Source: a virus
Direction: 5' to 3' (one strand)
Length of the DNA: 22,442 nucleotides
IMG/VR virus record: IMGVR_UViG_3300037493_000319
Span: 1 to 22,442 of that record
Shown: positions 16,638-22,442 of the stretch, piece after piece
Numbering within the stretch: the stretch's first letter is position 1
Layout of the letters: each line of letters opens with the position of its first letter
Program-made: the position numbers and the translations under genes
Notes under the pieces: model-generated
What the model was told of the DNA's origin: nothing
Database searches by the model: none
What the model saw: the letters and a program-made list of their open reading frames with translations, nothing else

Positions 16638-17443
16638 CAGACGATCTTAGTCTTGTTGGTAACTTTGGAGACACCGTAACCGCGAACCGCGCCGCCCTTA
16701 GCCATCTTGACGATCTTGCCTTTGGTTTTACCCTTAGCCTCGACACCACCGCCTTTAGCAAACTTAGAAACGCTTTGACCACTAGGGGTCGTAAGCATCC
16801 GTCTACCTAAAGCTTTCACGGCTTCCCATGTCTTACCGGCACGTTCAAAATCTTTTTCCGGCCCTTTAGCTTCGTAGCTACCAGTCGCGCCTGTTGATTT
16901 AGGAGCTTCTGTCTTAGCCGCCGCTTTAGGCTCGACTTTAGGCTCGGGCTTAGAAGCTACGGGTTTAGGAGCGACGGGTTTAGGAGCGGCAGCTTTAGGA
17001 GCAGGCTTGCGAACAGAAGGCTCTGTAAGCCCGGTGCGGGCCTTAACTTCTTTTACTTCAGCGCCGGATGGTTCGCGTAGGCGGTCTGCCTGTTCATACG
17101 CACGGCGATAGATATCATCTCCGTCTTCGCCCTTAAACCTGCCGGTGTAGTAAATGTCTTTATCTCCGGCTTGGGTTTCACCGCCGTCTGCAAACTTACG
17201 CACCGCGCCGCCTTTCTTGAAAGGCTTGCTGAGATCGGGCTTTTCTGCGCCTTTTTTCTGCGTTGCAGCTTCGCGCCTTTGTTGCTCTTTCTCCGCTTTC
17301 ATCTTCGCGGCTTCGGCGGGAGGAACACGATCAGGACTAGGAGCGGGGGTGGCTGCGCCGCCAGCTTGGAACTTACGGGGGGTCTTCTTCATGATCTTTC
17401 CGCCTCGGCGGTACTGGATTTCGGTATCGGGGTCAAGGGGCAT
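16637..17443 (-). CDS. Lys/Ala/Pro-rich phage protein with repeated Gly-Gly motifs, 268 residues
   Basis: No known domain recognised. Six short elements of the form (aromatic or M)-x-x-GG lie at about 14, 28, 78, 87, 231 and 250 (RRGGKI, FQAGGA, FKKGGAV, FADGGET, FAKGGGV, MAKGGAV). Residues 147-182 are a stiff KP/AP-rich linker (APKPVAPKPVASKPEPK) like those in proteins spanning a gap. The stretch KFAKGGGVEAKGKTKGKIV near the C-terminus matches the end of the next protein. It starts at ATG 17443, two bases after the upstream stop. A virion-internal or DNA-contacting role is possible; the function is not known. Confidence 0.72.
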   Translation of the reverse strand: MPLDPDTEIQYRRGGKIMKKTPRKFQAGGAATPAPSPDRVPPAEAAKMKAEKEQQRREAATQKKGAEKPDLSKPFKKGGAVRKFADGGETQAGDKDIYYTGRFKGEDGDDIYRRAYEQADRLREPSGAEVKEVKARTGLTEPSVRKPAPKAAAPKPVAPKPVASKPEPKVEPKAAAKTEAPKSTGATGSYEAKGPEKDFERAGKTWEAVKALGRRMLTTPSGQSVSKFAKGGGVEAKGKTKGKIVKMAKGGAVRGYGVSKVTNKTKIV

Positions 17444-17444
17444 G

Positions 17445-17690
17445 TTAATTCTTCCCTATGATCTTGTCGATCTTTTCTTCGATTCGGTCGAACCGAGCGT
17501 TGATATTTTCAGTGACCATCTTAAGGTCGTCTTTAGCGACGTACCGTTCCCGAAGCTCTTCTCGCGTCCTAGCGATCAGATCCCGATGTTCCTTAACTGA
17601 ATCACCGTGGGTTTTAAGATACACGCCCATGAGCATGGTACCCAAGGTTAATACTCCGTTCCAGAGTAGGTGAAAAGGATCGGATGACAT
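17445..17690 (-). CDS. Small membrane protein with coiled coil, holin-like candidate
   Basis: 81 residues. One hydrophobic segment near the N-terminus (LLWNGVLTLGTMLMGVYL, about 8-25) is followed by a charged helix with heptad-like spacing (VAKDDLKMVTENINARFDRI) to the end. This one-membrane-span plus coiled-coil layout is seen in several phage membrane proteins, including holin or lysis accessory proteins, but the only lysis enzyme seen is 16 kb away. Its ATG abuts the stop of the 87-residue gene (TAAATG). The topology is visible in sequence; a holin role is speculative. Confidence 0.65.
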   Translation of the reverse strand: MSSDPFHLLWNGVLTLGTMLMGVYLKTHGDSVKEHRDLIARTREELRERYVAKDDLKMVTENINARFDRIEEKIDKIIGKN

Positions 17691-17954
17691 TTAGCACTTC
17701 CACGCTTTCCTCGCCTTTCTCAGGCGGCTATTTGGGTCTTTTGCTGCATCAGGAAACATCTTAGCCTGCCCTGCCGATCTTGCACAAAAAGACTTCCGTC
17801 TTGCCGCGTCCTTCGCTGTTTGCGGGTTAGGGGCGGGTGGTTTCAAACCCGGCTTGCCCGGATTTGCCTTATTGTAAGAGGCCCGACCTTTGGCGTTTAA
17901 CCCGCCCGATTCGGCCTTGCCTTCTTTACGCTGCCATGCTGGAGATTTAGCCAT
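17691..17954 (-). CDS. Small basic phage protein, KGGLNAKGRASYN family, 87 residues
   Basis: I recognise this family from many phage genomes: SPAWQRKEGK near the start, SGGLNAKGRASYN at about 16-28, then a Pro-rich stretch (KPGLKPPAPNPQTAKDAARR) and FCARSAGQAKMF. I believe it corresponds to DUF6321, but that is from memory. It is strongly basic with three cysteines in the C-terminal half (C57, and the final KC). No function is established to my knowledge. Its ATG overlaps the stop of the 176-residue gene (TAATG). Probably a virion-associated or DNA-contacting protein. Confidence 0.78.
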   Translation of the reverse strand: MAKSPAWQRKEGKAESGGLNAKGRASYNKANPGKPGLKPPAPNPQTAKDAARRKSFCARSAGQAKMFPDAAKDPNSRLRKARKAWKC

Positions 17955-18484
17955 TACGCACTCGCAGGGTATTGTGACCCATCTTCGTTACGCTGTAAAT
18001 AAACCAACGTGATATTAACGCGACCTTGGGTAGCCGTACCGCCCCCTATTTGAATCGTAGTGTAGATGGTCGCGTCAGCGTTTAGGGCTGCAGTTCTTTT
18101 TGCGGCGGCGGTAGCTCCCGGGTTACCTAAGATGGTTGAGATAGTGCTGTAATTGTTGGTGGTCGCGGACGAAATATCTGTTGAAAACCCGTTATTAGTT
18201 AGCGTGTTTGTAAGACCCATCAAGTCCGATCCACCAAGCGTGGTTCCCACATAGACCAATGCCGTAGCTACGCCGTTCATATTCTGCAAGCTATCAATAA
18301 CGACATCTAGGATGTATGCGCCCTTGGGGACGATGAATGGGGTTGCTCGGATTAGAGTGCCCGAAGTACCCGTGATCGTTCCAGAATCATACTGCTGCGC
18401 CAAAACGCAAAGCCCAGTATTTCGTCCAATACCGTTTCTGACAGGACCAACACGAAGCGGGCCGGATAAATTAGCAAAAGACAT
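17954..18484 (-). CDS. Phage virion-like protein, 176 residues
   Basis: No named family recognised. It is beta-rich with Thr/Gly content: GIGRNTGLCVLAQQYDSG, then IRATPFIVPKGAYILDVVID, VATALVYVGTTLGGSDLM, and a C-terminal INITLVYLQRN-like strand (VNITLVYLQRNEDGSQYPAS). The first residues (FANLSGPLRVGP) share an LSGP element with the leader of the 603-residue protein, and 11 bases (GGGCCGGATAA on the plus strand) are identical there. A strong GGAGG lies eight bases before ATG 18484. It is probably a decoration or tail protein, judged from company and composition. Confidence 0.72.
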   Translation of the reverse strand: MSFANLSGPLRVGPVRNGIGRNTGLCVLAQQYDSGTITGTSGTLIRATPFIVPKGAYILDVVIDSLQNMNGVATALVYVGTTLGGSDLMGLTNTLTNNGFSTDISSATTNNYSTISTILGNPGATAAAKRTAALNADATIYTTIQIGGGTATQGRVNITLVYLQRNEDGSQYPASA

Positions 18485-18502
18485 AAAAAACCTCCGACCG
18501 TG

Positions 18503-19087
18503 CTAGTCGTCAAAGATAAAAAGGATCTTACCGCCTACCTTAAGTGTACCAACATATATGCCTCCGGGGCCATATACCACACCTTCTCGGACATCAGCGG
18601 GGCTAGGATAAAGAGAACTACGAACAGCCGCTCCAGTAACTAAAGCACCGGGGCCATTGATAGAACCAGAGGCAATATGTAACGGGAACCGTGTAGCCGA
18701 GCCAGTAATAGCTGCGGTAAGACCAGCGAGCGTTCCAGTTGAATCGTGAGTTATAAACCGGCGGGCATCGCCCGTAACAAGAGCGCCCTGACCAACCAAA
18801 GCCCCAGTTGAATCAAAAGCCCGGAACCGAGTCGCCGCCCCGACTATTACTGCACCGGGGCCAGTCAAGGCACCCGTAGAACTAAATACCCTAAATCTGT
18901 TCGCCGTACCTGTTATTACAGCGCCGGGGCCAACTAAAGCCCCTGTAGCATCAAATGCTCTAAACCTTGTAGCTGCACCGAGAATAAATGAGCCGGGGCC
19001 GACCAGCGCCCCAGTGGCGTCTTTGCCTACCGCATCAATCTGAAATGAATCAGCTTGAAAAGCACCAGACTGAAACGCCGTAGCCAT
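18503..19087 (-). CDS. Protein of six 23-residue tandem repeats, 194 residues
   Basis: After a 22-residue lead (TAFQSGAFQADSFQIDAVGK) the protein is six units of exactly 23 residues (23-160): (D/S)-(A/S)-TGALVGPGAV-I-x-G-x-A-x-RFR-x-(F/H), increasingly divergent towards the C-terminus. A 34-residue cap closes it (REGVVYGPGGIYVGTLKVGG ending FDD). The regular GPG turns and the alternation of small and hydrophobic residues suggest a beta-solenoid or strand-turn array. I know no family with this unit. It lies between the methyltransferase and a virion-like protein, so a fibre shaft or decoration is likely. Confidence 0.75.
   Translation of the reverse strand: MATAFQSGAFQADSFQIDAVGKDATGALVGPGSFILGAATRFRAFDATGALVGPGAVITGTANRFRVFSSTGALTGPGAVIVGAATRFRAFDSTGALVGQGALVTGDARRFITHDSTGTLAGLTAAITGSATRFPLHIASGSINGPGALVTGAAVRSSLYPSPADVREGVVYGPGGIYVGTLKVGGKILFIFDD
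18608..19021 (-). repeat. Six tandem 69-bp (23-residue) repeats
   Basis: Units begin at residues 23, 46, 69, 92, 115 and 138 with no insertion or deletion between them. The first four keep TGAL(V/T)G; the last two are diverged (TGTLAGLTAA; SGSINGPGAL). Confidence 0.9.
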
Positions 19088-19091
19088 AGCG

Positions 19092-19634
19092 TCACTCGGT
19101 CGGTTTTACGGGTTTTACCAGAGTAGCGTAAAGATCCTGCGCGGCTTCTTTGTAGTTCTGAAGCGCAAACTGAACGTGGTCAGGATGCCTAGCGCCAAGA
19201 TCAGGGGTGTATGAGTAACCCCAAGTAGCAGCAAGGTTGCAGCTATACCCAGCCGGGTTCCACTTCACATCAGTATGCGGAGCGTTGGCGTTGCGCCATT
19301 CTTGGCTCAGGTAGTAATAGAACATCTCGGCCACCGGGGGCCACTGATGCGTGAAGTCTCCATAAGCCCGGTTCGACGCCCAATGAGGCGTAATGATCGT
19401 AGCCTTGGCTCCGTCCTTCATAACCCGGCAGGCTTCGTTCATGAAGTGAACCCGCTGTTGCGCAGTCAGATGCTCAAGGAAGTGGCTCGCATGGATCTCT
19501 TCAACCGTACCATCTTCCCAAGGCCAAGGGTCAACGCCGATATTCAGGACGACATCAACCCCCTCCATCGCGTATTGATCGACGCCGATGAAGCCTTCCT
19601 TTTTCTTGCCGCCACAACCGAGGTCAAGTTTCAT
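19092..19634 (-). CDS. Class I SAM-dependent methyltransferase, 180 residues
   Basis: Transfers a methyl group from S-adenosylmethionine to an unknown acceptor. Motif I is the first strand, LDLGCGG (3-9), and the acidic residue after strand 2 is in FIGVDQY (D19). ASHFLEHL (about 49-56) is the usual post-motif segment and CRVMKDGAKATIITPHW the motif V/VI region. It is short for the class, with almost no N-terminal extension. The acceptor-binding part is probably in the aromatic section (HQWPPVAEMFYYYLSQEW). No DNA-methylase catalytic motif (DPPY-type or PC) is seen, so a sugar, lipid or small-molecule acceptor is more likely than DNA. It begins right after the glycosyltransferase stop. Confidence 0.85.
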   Translation of the reverse strand: MKLDLGCGGKKKEGFIGVDQYAMEGVDVVLNIGVDPWPWEDGTVEEIHASHFLEHLTAQQRVHFMNEACRVMKDGAKATIITPHWASNRAYGDFTHQWPPVAEMFYYYLSQEWRNANAPHTDVKWNPAGYSCNLAATWGYSYTPDLGARHPDHVQFALQNYKEAAQDLYATLVKPVKPTE

Positions 19635-19637
19635 TCA

Positions 19638-20372
19638 TCACCAAACGTAGTCTGCAATCCCGCCGCGCTTGCCATCGAGATCATAATGTCCAACCTTGAC
19701 CGAGCAATCAATAGCACAGCGATAGCCATATTTACGGGCTTCGGACCAGAAGTAGAGATCCTGCGTGGAGACCCCACCTTCTGTTTGCGTTACAAACCAA
19801 GGCTTACGCAGGCGCTCATCGCGGAACATATCCATACGCCAGACGTTAAACCCCATCCCCGTGCCGTGACACTCGACCAACCCACCAGCAGGATCGGGCT
19901 TCTGAGGACGGAAGTTAACTACTGGGTCTTTGACATCACCCCAGATTTGAGCCACACCACCCGGCCCTTGCGTGAAGTACAACCCACCAATGCAGGCGTA
20001 CTCGGGGTGCGCTTCCATCTGAGCCAACAGCTTAATGATCCCGTCAGGCGGCGGGATGTTGTCATGCTCCATCGTAAGGATGTACTTCCACTTACTCAGA
20101 TCAGGATGGGCGAGAATGCTTTCGATGGCAGACGAAAACGCCTTACCAACTTCCATCCCAACAGCCCACAGGCGTGTGAACTTAGCGTTCGGAGGCGCGT
20201 ACAGGTTCATCCATGAAGCAACGGCCCGTGTCGGGATCTGCCCGAAACACGGAACAATCTGAATACAAGACAGGTCTTTGTAAGCTTTATCTGCCGTGAG
20301 CCGGGAGATGGTCTTGTCCAGATCAGCGTTATGCGCCCCGCCGTCGTAGGATGAAATGATTTGTGGCTGCAT
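19638..20372 (-). CDS. GT-A fold glycosyltransferase-like protein, 244 residues
   Basis: Probably transfers a sugar from a nucleotide donor. GT-A features are visible: a first strand-loop (QIISSYDGGAHN), then LSCIQIVPCFGQIPTRAVASW, and the metal-binding DxD-like triplet EHD at about 102-104 (YILTMEHDNIPP). These are followed by YACIGGLYFTQG, CHGTGMGFNVWRMDMF, QDLYFW (204-209) holding the likely acidic base, and H229 in KVGHYD, which often completes the metal site. I chose ATG 20372, which overlaps the stop of the microprotein (TGATG). TTG 20375 one codon earlier is also possible. Paired with the methyltransferase it may modify a virion protein or the host surface. Confidence 0.83.
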   Translation of the reverse strand: MQPQIISSYDGGAHNADLDKTISRLTADKAYKDLSCIQIVPCFGQIPTRAVASWMNLYAPPNAKFTRLWAVGMEVGKAFSSAIESILAHPDLSKWKYILTMEHDNIPPPDGIIKLLAQMEAHPEYACIGGLYFTQGPGGVAQIWGDVKDPVVNFRPQKPDPAGGLVECHGTGMGFNVWRMDMFRDERLRKPWFVTQTEGGVSTQDLYFWSEARKYGYRCAIDCSVKVGHYDLDGKRGGIADYVW

Positions 20373-20533
20373 CAAGGCATTCCAACAATCACGGTAGCTA
20401 AATAGGATGCCCCGCCAGTCACATCAGACTCTCGCACACACAGCGCAATCCCCGGCACGGGTTCAGACAAAACGATATGAACTTCCCCATCTATCGTGAT
20501 TCTCTGGCAAGACGCAAAGGCATTGATATCCAT
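20372..20533 (-). CDS. Microprotein, 53 residues
   Basis: A short open frame that exactly fills the gap between the fibre and the glycosyltransferase. It starts at ATG 20533, two bases after the fibre TAA, and its TGA overlaps the next ATG (TGATG). The product begins MDINAFASCQRITIDGEVHI, continues VLSEPVPGIALCVRESD and ends YLATVIVGMP. Two cysteines and alternating hydrophobic residues suggest a small beta sheet. I know no family. The perfect coupling at both ends supports its being translated. Confidence 0.65.
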   Translation of the reverse strand: MDINAFASCQRITIDGEVHIVLSEPVPGIALCVRESDVTGGASYLATVIVGMP

Positions 20534-20535
20534 AA

Positions 20536-22023
20536 TTACACCGTGCCGTTGATGAATCTGATCGCGGGTGCGCGTAGAGCGTTTGAATCCGAGCCACGAA
20601 TCTGACTGAACGCCACGCTACTAGGCAAACCACTTGTCGTCACGGTATACACACCCTGACCTTGCGTAAGCTGGTACGTGGTGTTATGCGACTGCCCAAA
20701 GATCCCAACAAAGTTACTGTTGACGTTGCTCACCAGCATCTGCGAGATAGAGGCGTTATTACCCGCAGTCGAGGTTCTGGAAAGCTGCGCGATATAAATT
20801 TCTTGTTCAGCGACCGTCAATGTCCACGGGATAGTCAGCAGCCGCATACCCGAAAACAGCGAATAACTTCCGACCGTGCCTTGGAAGTTAAAAGAGGTAC
20901 TGATAGATGTACTACTCGCCAAAGACAACGTGCTGACGTTCTGGGTATAGAGGCCAACCCAATAACTTAACGTTAACGTGCCGCTAGAGCCCGCGTTATT
21001 GGTGTACGCAATCGGGATACCCACCCGATCTTGGAAGTAATACGGGCTATGCTCAGGCTCAAAATACAGGGTTCCTTGTCCTTGCTGCCCCGCCACCATC
21101 TCAAAGTCTGCATACGGAGGCCAGCCGTCGTATGTGTTGTTGGCAATAATAGAAGCGGTCAGCGTAGACCCGTTCATACCAAAAGTAACCCCGTTGGAGT
21201 TACTGAACAACACCGTGCCTGACGTAACCGTGGAACCCGCAACAGCAATGTTAGGGCCGGTCTGATTGGTAGTACCGCCACCCGCACCAGCGGAGATGAC
21301 GATGGTGTTTGAGTTACCGCTCAGGGTGATGTTGTTGCCGCCCGAGAAATAGAGCGGGCCTTGCGTTGTGATCGTAGACCCAGTAGTTCCAGCAGTGTTA
21401 CCTACCAAGTTCCAAGCGTTGTAGTCGTCGTTATGTACGTTTGCCGACAGAGCCACGCCGTTGGTGTTGACCCCGAGGGTCATGGAGATGTTAGTACCGG
21501 CAGTGGTCGAACCCGTACCAGCCCTGCCCGAAGTCAGATCATTAGCGTAGGTAGTAATGAAGTTAGGCACAGCCATTGACAGGCCGTTTGTGCCTAGAGC
21601 CGCCGTTACTACGGAGCCTGCTGTAGTCGTGCTTGTAAAGCCCGTACCCGCTCGACCTGAAGTCAGATCGTTAACATATGTGGTAATGAAGTTCGGCACG
21701 GCCATTGAGAGGCCATTGGCGCCTTGCGCGGCGGTAAGAAGCACCCCTGTAGTAGAAGTGCTGGTGAAGCCTGTACCTGCCTTGTTTGTATCTACTGTTT
21801 GTGCTGCTACGCCAATTACGCTGACGGTCGAGCCGTTGGCGCTCAGAGTGACGTTACTTCCACCCGCCCAGTAGATATCGCTGCCACTGATCGAAGACGC
21901 CCCCGCAGTATTGCCCGCGATGAATAACGTCTGATTGTGGGCGCTGTTCCAGTCACTAGGACGGACTACGCTGGTTGCGGTGCCGTCTGCAACCGTCTGG
22001 CTGTAAACGTGCCGGATCGCCAT
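20536..22023 (-). CDS. Tail fibre protein with tandem 43-residue repeats, 495 residues
   Basis: Likely a trimeric fibre. The N-terminus HVYSQTVADGTATSVVRPSD followed by WNSAHNQ is a familiar phage fibre opening. Two near-identical units of 43 residues lie at 82-124 and 125-167 (AGTGFTST.T.G..(L/V)TAA.G.NGLSMAVPNFITTY), with a partial third. Gly/Asn/Thr beta segments follow, then a C-terminal domain from about 300 (WPPYADFEMVAGQQGQGTLYF; GIPIAYTNNAGSSGTLTLSYW; ending RAPAIRFINGTV), probably the receptor-binding tip. No depolymerase motif is visible. It starts at ATG 22023, two bases after the upstream stop. Confidence 0.83.
   Translation of the reverse strand: MAIRHVYSQTVADGTATSVVRPSDWNSAHNQTLFIAGNTAGASSISGSDIYWAGGSNVTLSANGSTVSVIGVAAQTVDTNKAGTGFTSTSTTGVLLTAAQGANGLSMAVPNFITTYVNDLTSGRAGTGFTSTTTAGSVVTAALGTNGLSMAVPNFITTYANDLTSGRAGTGSTTAGTNISMTLGVNTNGVALSANVHNDDYNAWNLVGNTAGTTGSTITTQGPLYFSGGNNITLSGNSNTIVISAGAGGGTTNQTGPNIAVAGSTVTSGTVLFSNSNGVTFGMNGSTLTASIIANNTYDGWPPYADFEMVAGQQGQGTLYFEPEHSPYYFQDRVGIPIAYTNNAGSSGTLTLSYWVGLYTQNVSTLSLASSTSISTSFNFQGTVGSYSLFSGMRLLTIPWTLTVAEQEIYIAQLSRTSTAGNNASISQMLVSNVNSNFVGIFGQSHNTTYQLTQGQGVYTVTTSGLPSSVAFSQIRGSDSNALRAPAIRFINGTV
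21523..21780 (-). repeat. Two tandem 129-bp repeats in the fibre gene
   Basis: The units encode residues 82-124 and 125-167. The segment NGLSMAVPNFITTY(V/A)NDL is identical but for one residue, showing a fairly recent duplication. Confidence 0.88.
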
Positions 22024-22024
22024 G

Positions 22025-22414
22025 TTATGCGTTCAGTGCAGTGTAGGTCAGGCTTGAGCAAGATACCGTATCACCGGCTGATACAGTCAACCCGTTAGTC
22101 AGGTTAATGTCACTACCGCTCGCAGCTACCGCGCAGTGGATAACGACTACCGCCGCCCCAGTTTGCAGTGTGGCCGTAGCTACGGTACCCCCCGCAGCGT
22201 TAGTATCACTGGTAATGGCATTGGCGGTAGCCGTACCACTTGAAGAAGCACCAAATGCTGTAGCACTAAAAGTCAGCGTAGCAACCGCAGTACCGGGGAC
22301 CGTTATATTCCCTGCCGTGCGGAAAACCAGCTTTCCTGCTCCGCTGGCATTCAGTAATGCGGTGACAGCGCTAGTCGCTACATCCCGCGCGTTTGTCGAG
22401 TGAGTTACTGCCAT
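22025..22414 (-). CDS. Small phage virion-like protein, 129 residues
   Basis: All-beta composition, Ala/Thr-rich: HSTNARDVATSAVTALLNAS near the start, AGKLVFRTAGNITVPGTAVATL, a loop with TSDTNAAGG, and a C-terminal NGLTVSAGDTVSCSSLTYTA. I have seen similar small proteins next to phage fibre genes but cannot name the family. It starts at ATG 22414 with GAAGGA nine bases upstream. It ends two bases before the fibre ATG and is probably co-translated with it. A decoration or tail-tip role is inferred. Confidence 0.72.
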   Translation of the reverse strand: MAVTHSTNARDVATSAVTALLNASGAGKLVFRTAGNITVPGTAVATLTFSATAFGASSSGTATANAITSDTNAAGGTVATATLQTGAAVVVIHCAVAASGSDINLTNGLTVSAGDTVSCSSLTYTALNA

Positions 22415-22442
22415 TTTGCAATTCCTTCAGTTTCTCTTCGTC

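Noticed and set aside
16637-17443. Histone-like or TonB-like protein call for the Lys/Ala/Pro-rich gene
   Set aside because: The KP-rich linker and basic charge resemble such proteins only in composition; no TonB C-terminal domain or signal anchor exists.
18485-18502. Six-T run after a GC-rich stretch, like a terminator
   Set aside because: No hairpin stem can be formed; the GGAGG followed by Ts is the ribosome site of the 176-residue gene.
19275-20216. 313-codon open frame on the plus strand
   Set aside because: It lies wholly opposite the glycosyltransferase and methyltransferase genes, which have clear motifs. Its translation shows no domain and it has no ribosome site; it is an antisense shadow.
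22371-22442. Possible 3' end of an upstream gene (frame reading DEEKLKELQN...)
   Set aside because: It would overlap the next gene by 44 bases. A second frame stops at 22427 with better spacing to ATG 22414. With under 30 bases of upstream sequence neither can be supported.

Overview
The window is one uninterrupted stretch of a tailed double-stranded DNA phage (Caudoviricetes) genome. Every gene I can support lies on the minus strand, so transcription runs from 22442 towards 1. Gaps between genes are at most a few tens of bases and most junctions are stop/start overlaps (ATGA, TAATG, TGATG) or abutting codons. I see no tRNA, rRNA, CRISPR array, insertion sequence, convincing promoter or hairpin-plus-T-run terminator. 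Shine-Dalgarno use and a GH24 endolysin suggest a Gram-negative bacterial host. The mixture of families resembles phages recovered from freshwater or environmental metagenomes, but the host cannot be fixed from the sequence.

Layout in transcription order. (1) 22414-20372: a small virion-like protein, a repeat-containing fibre protein and a 53-residue microprotein. (2) 20372-19092: a GT-A glycosyltransferase and a SAM-dependent methyltransferase. (3) 19087-16197: a protein made of six 23-residue repeats, a virion-like protein, three small basic or membrane proteins, and a 268-residue Lys/Pro/Ala-rich protein. (4) 16172-7121: the adhesion block. It holds a 603-residue protein and a 1344-residue modular protein that share an N-terminal leader, a LamG-type protein, and smaller fibre or virion proteins. 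One of these duplicates the C-terminal domain of the giant protein. (5) 7121-2270: two head-tail connector (neck) genes, each preceded directly by a GIY-YIG homing endonuclease gene, with a zinc-ribbon protein, a fibre and two tiny basic proteins between them. (6) 2268-1: a virion protein, a tail-collar/short-tail-fibre protein with five HxH pairs, and a GH24 endolysin that runs off the left edge.

The genes fit a late morphogenesis and lysis operon: connector parts, many adhesins or possible depolymerases, possible virion- or surface-modifying enzymes, then lysis. The most unusual structure is at the two homing endonuclease genes. Each begins with the same residues as the gene just downstream (MTTSG twice; MNY versus (I)NY), and each is flanked by a 10-bp near-perfect direct repeat spanning the start codon. 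At one site the downstream SU10-type adaptor gene no longer has a canonical start. Its full conserved N-terminus is open from an ATC codon placed at good distance from a Shine-Dalgarno-like AAGGTG.
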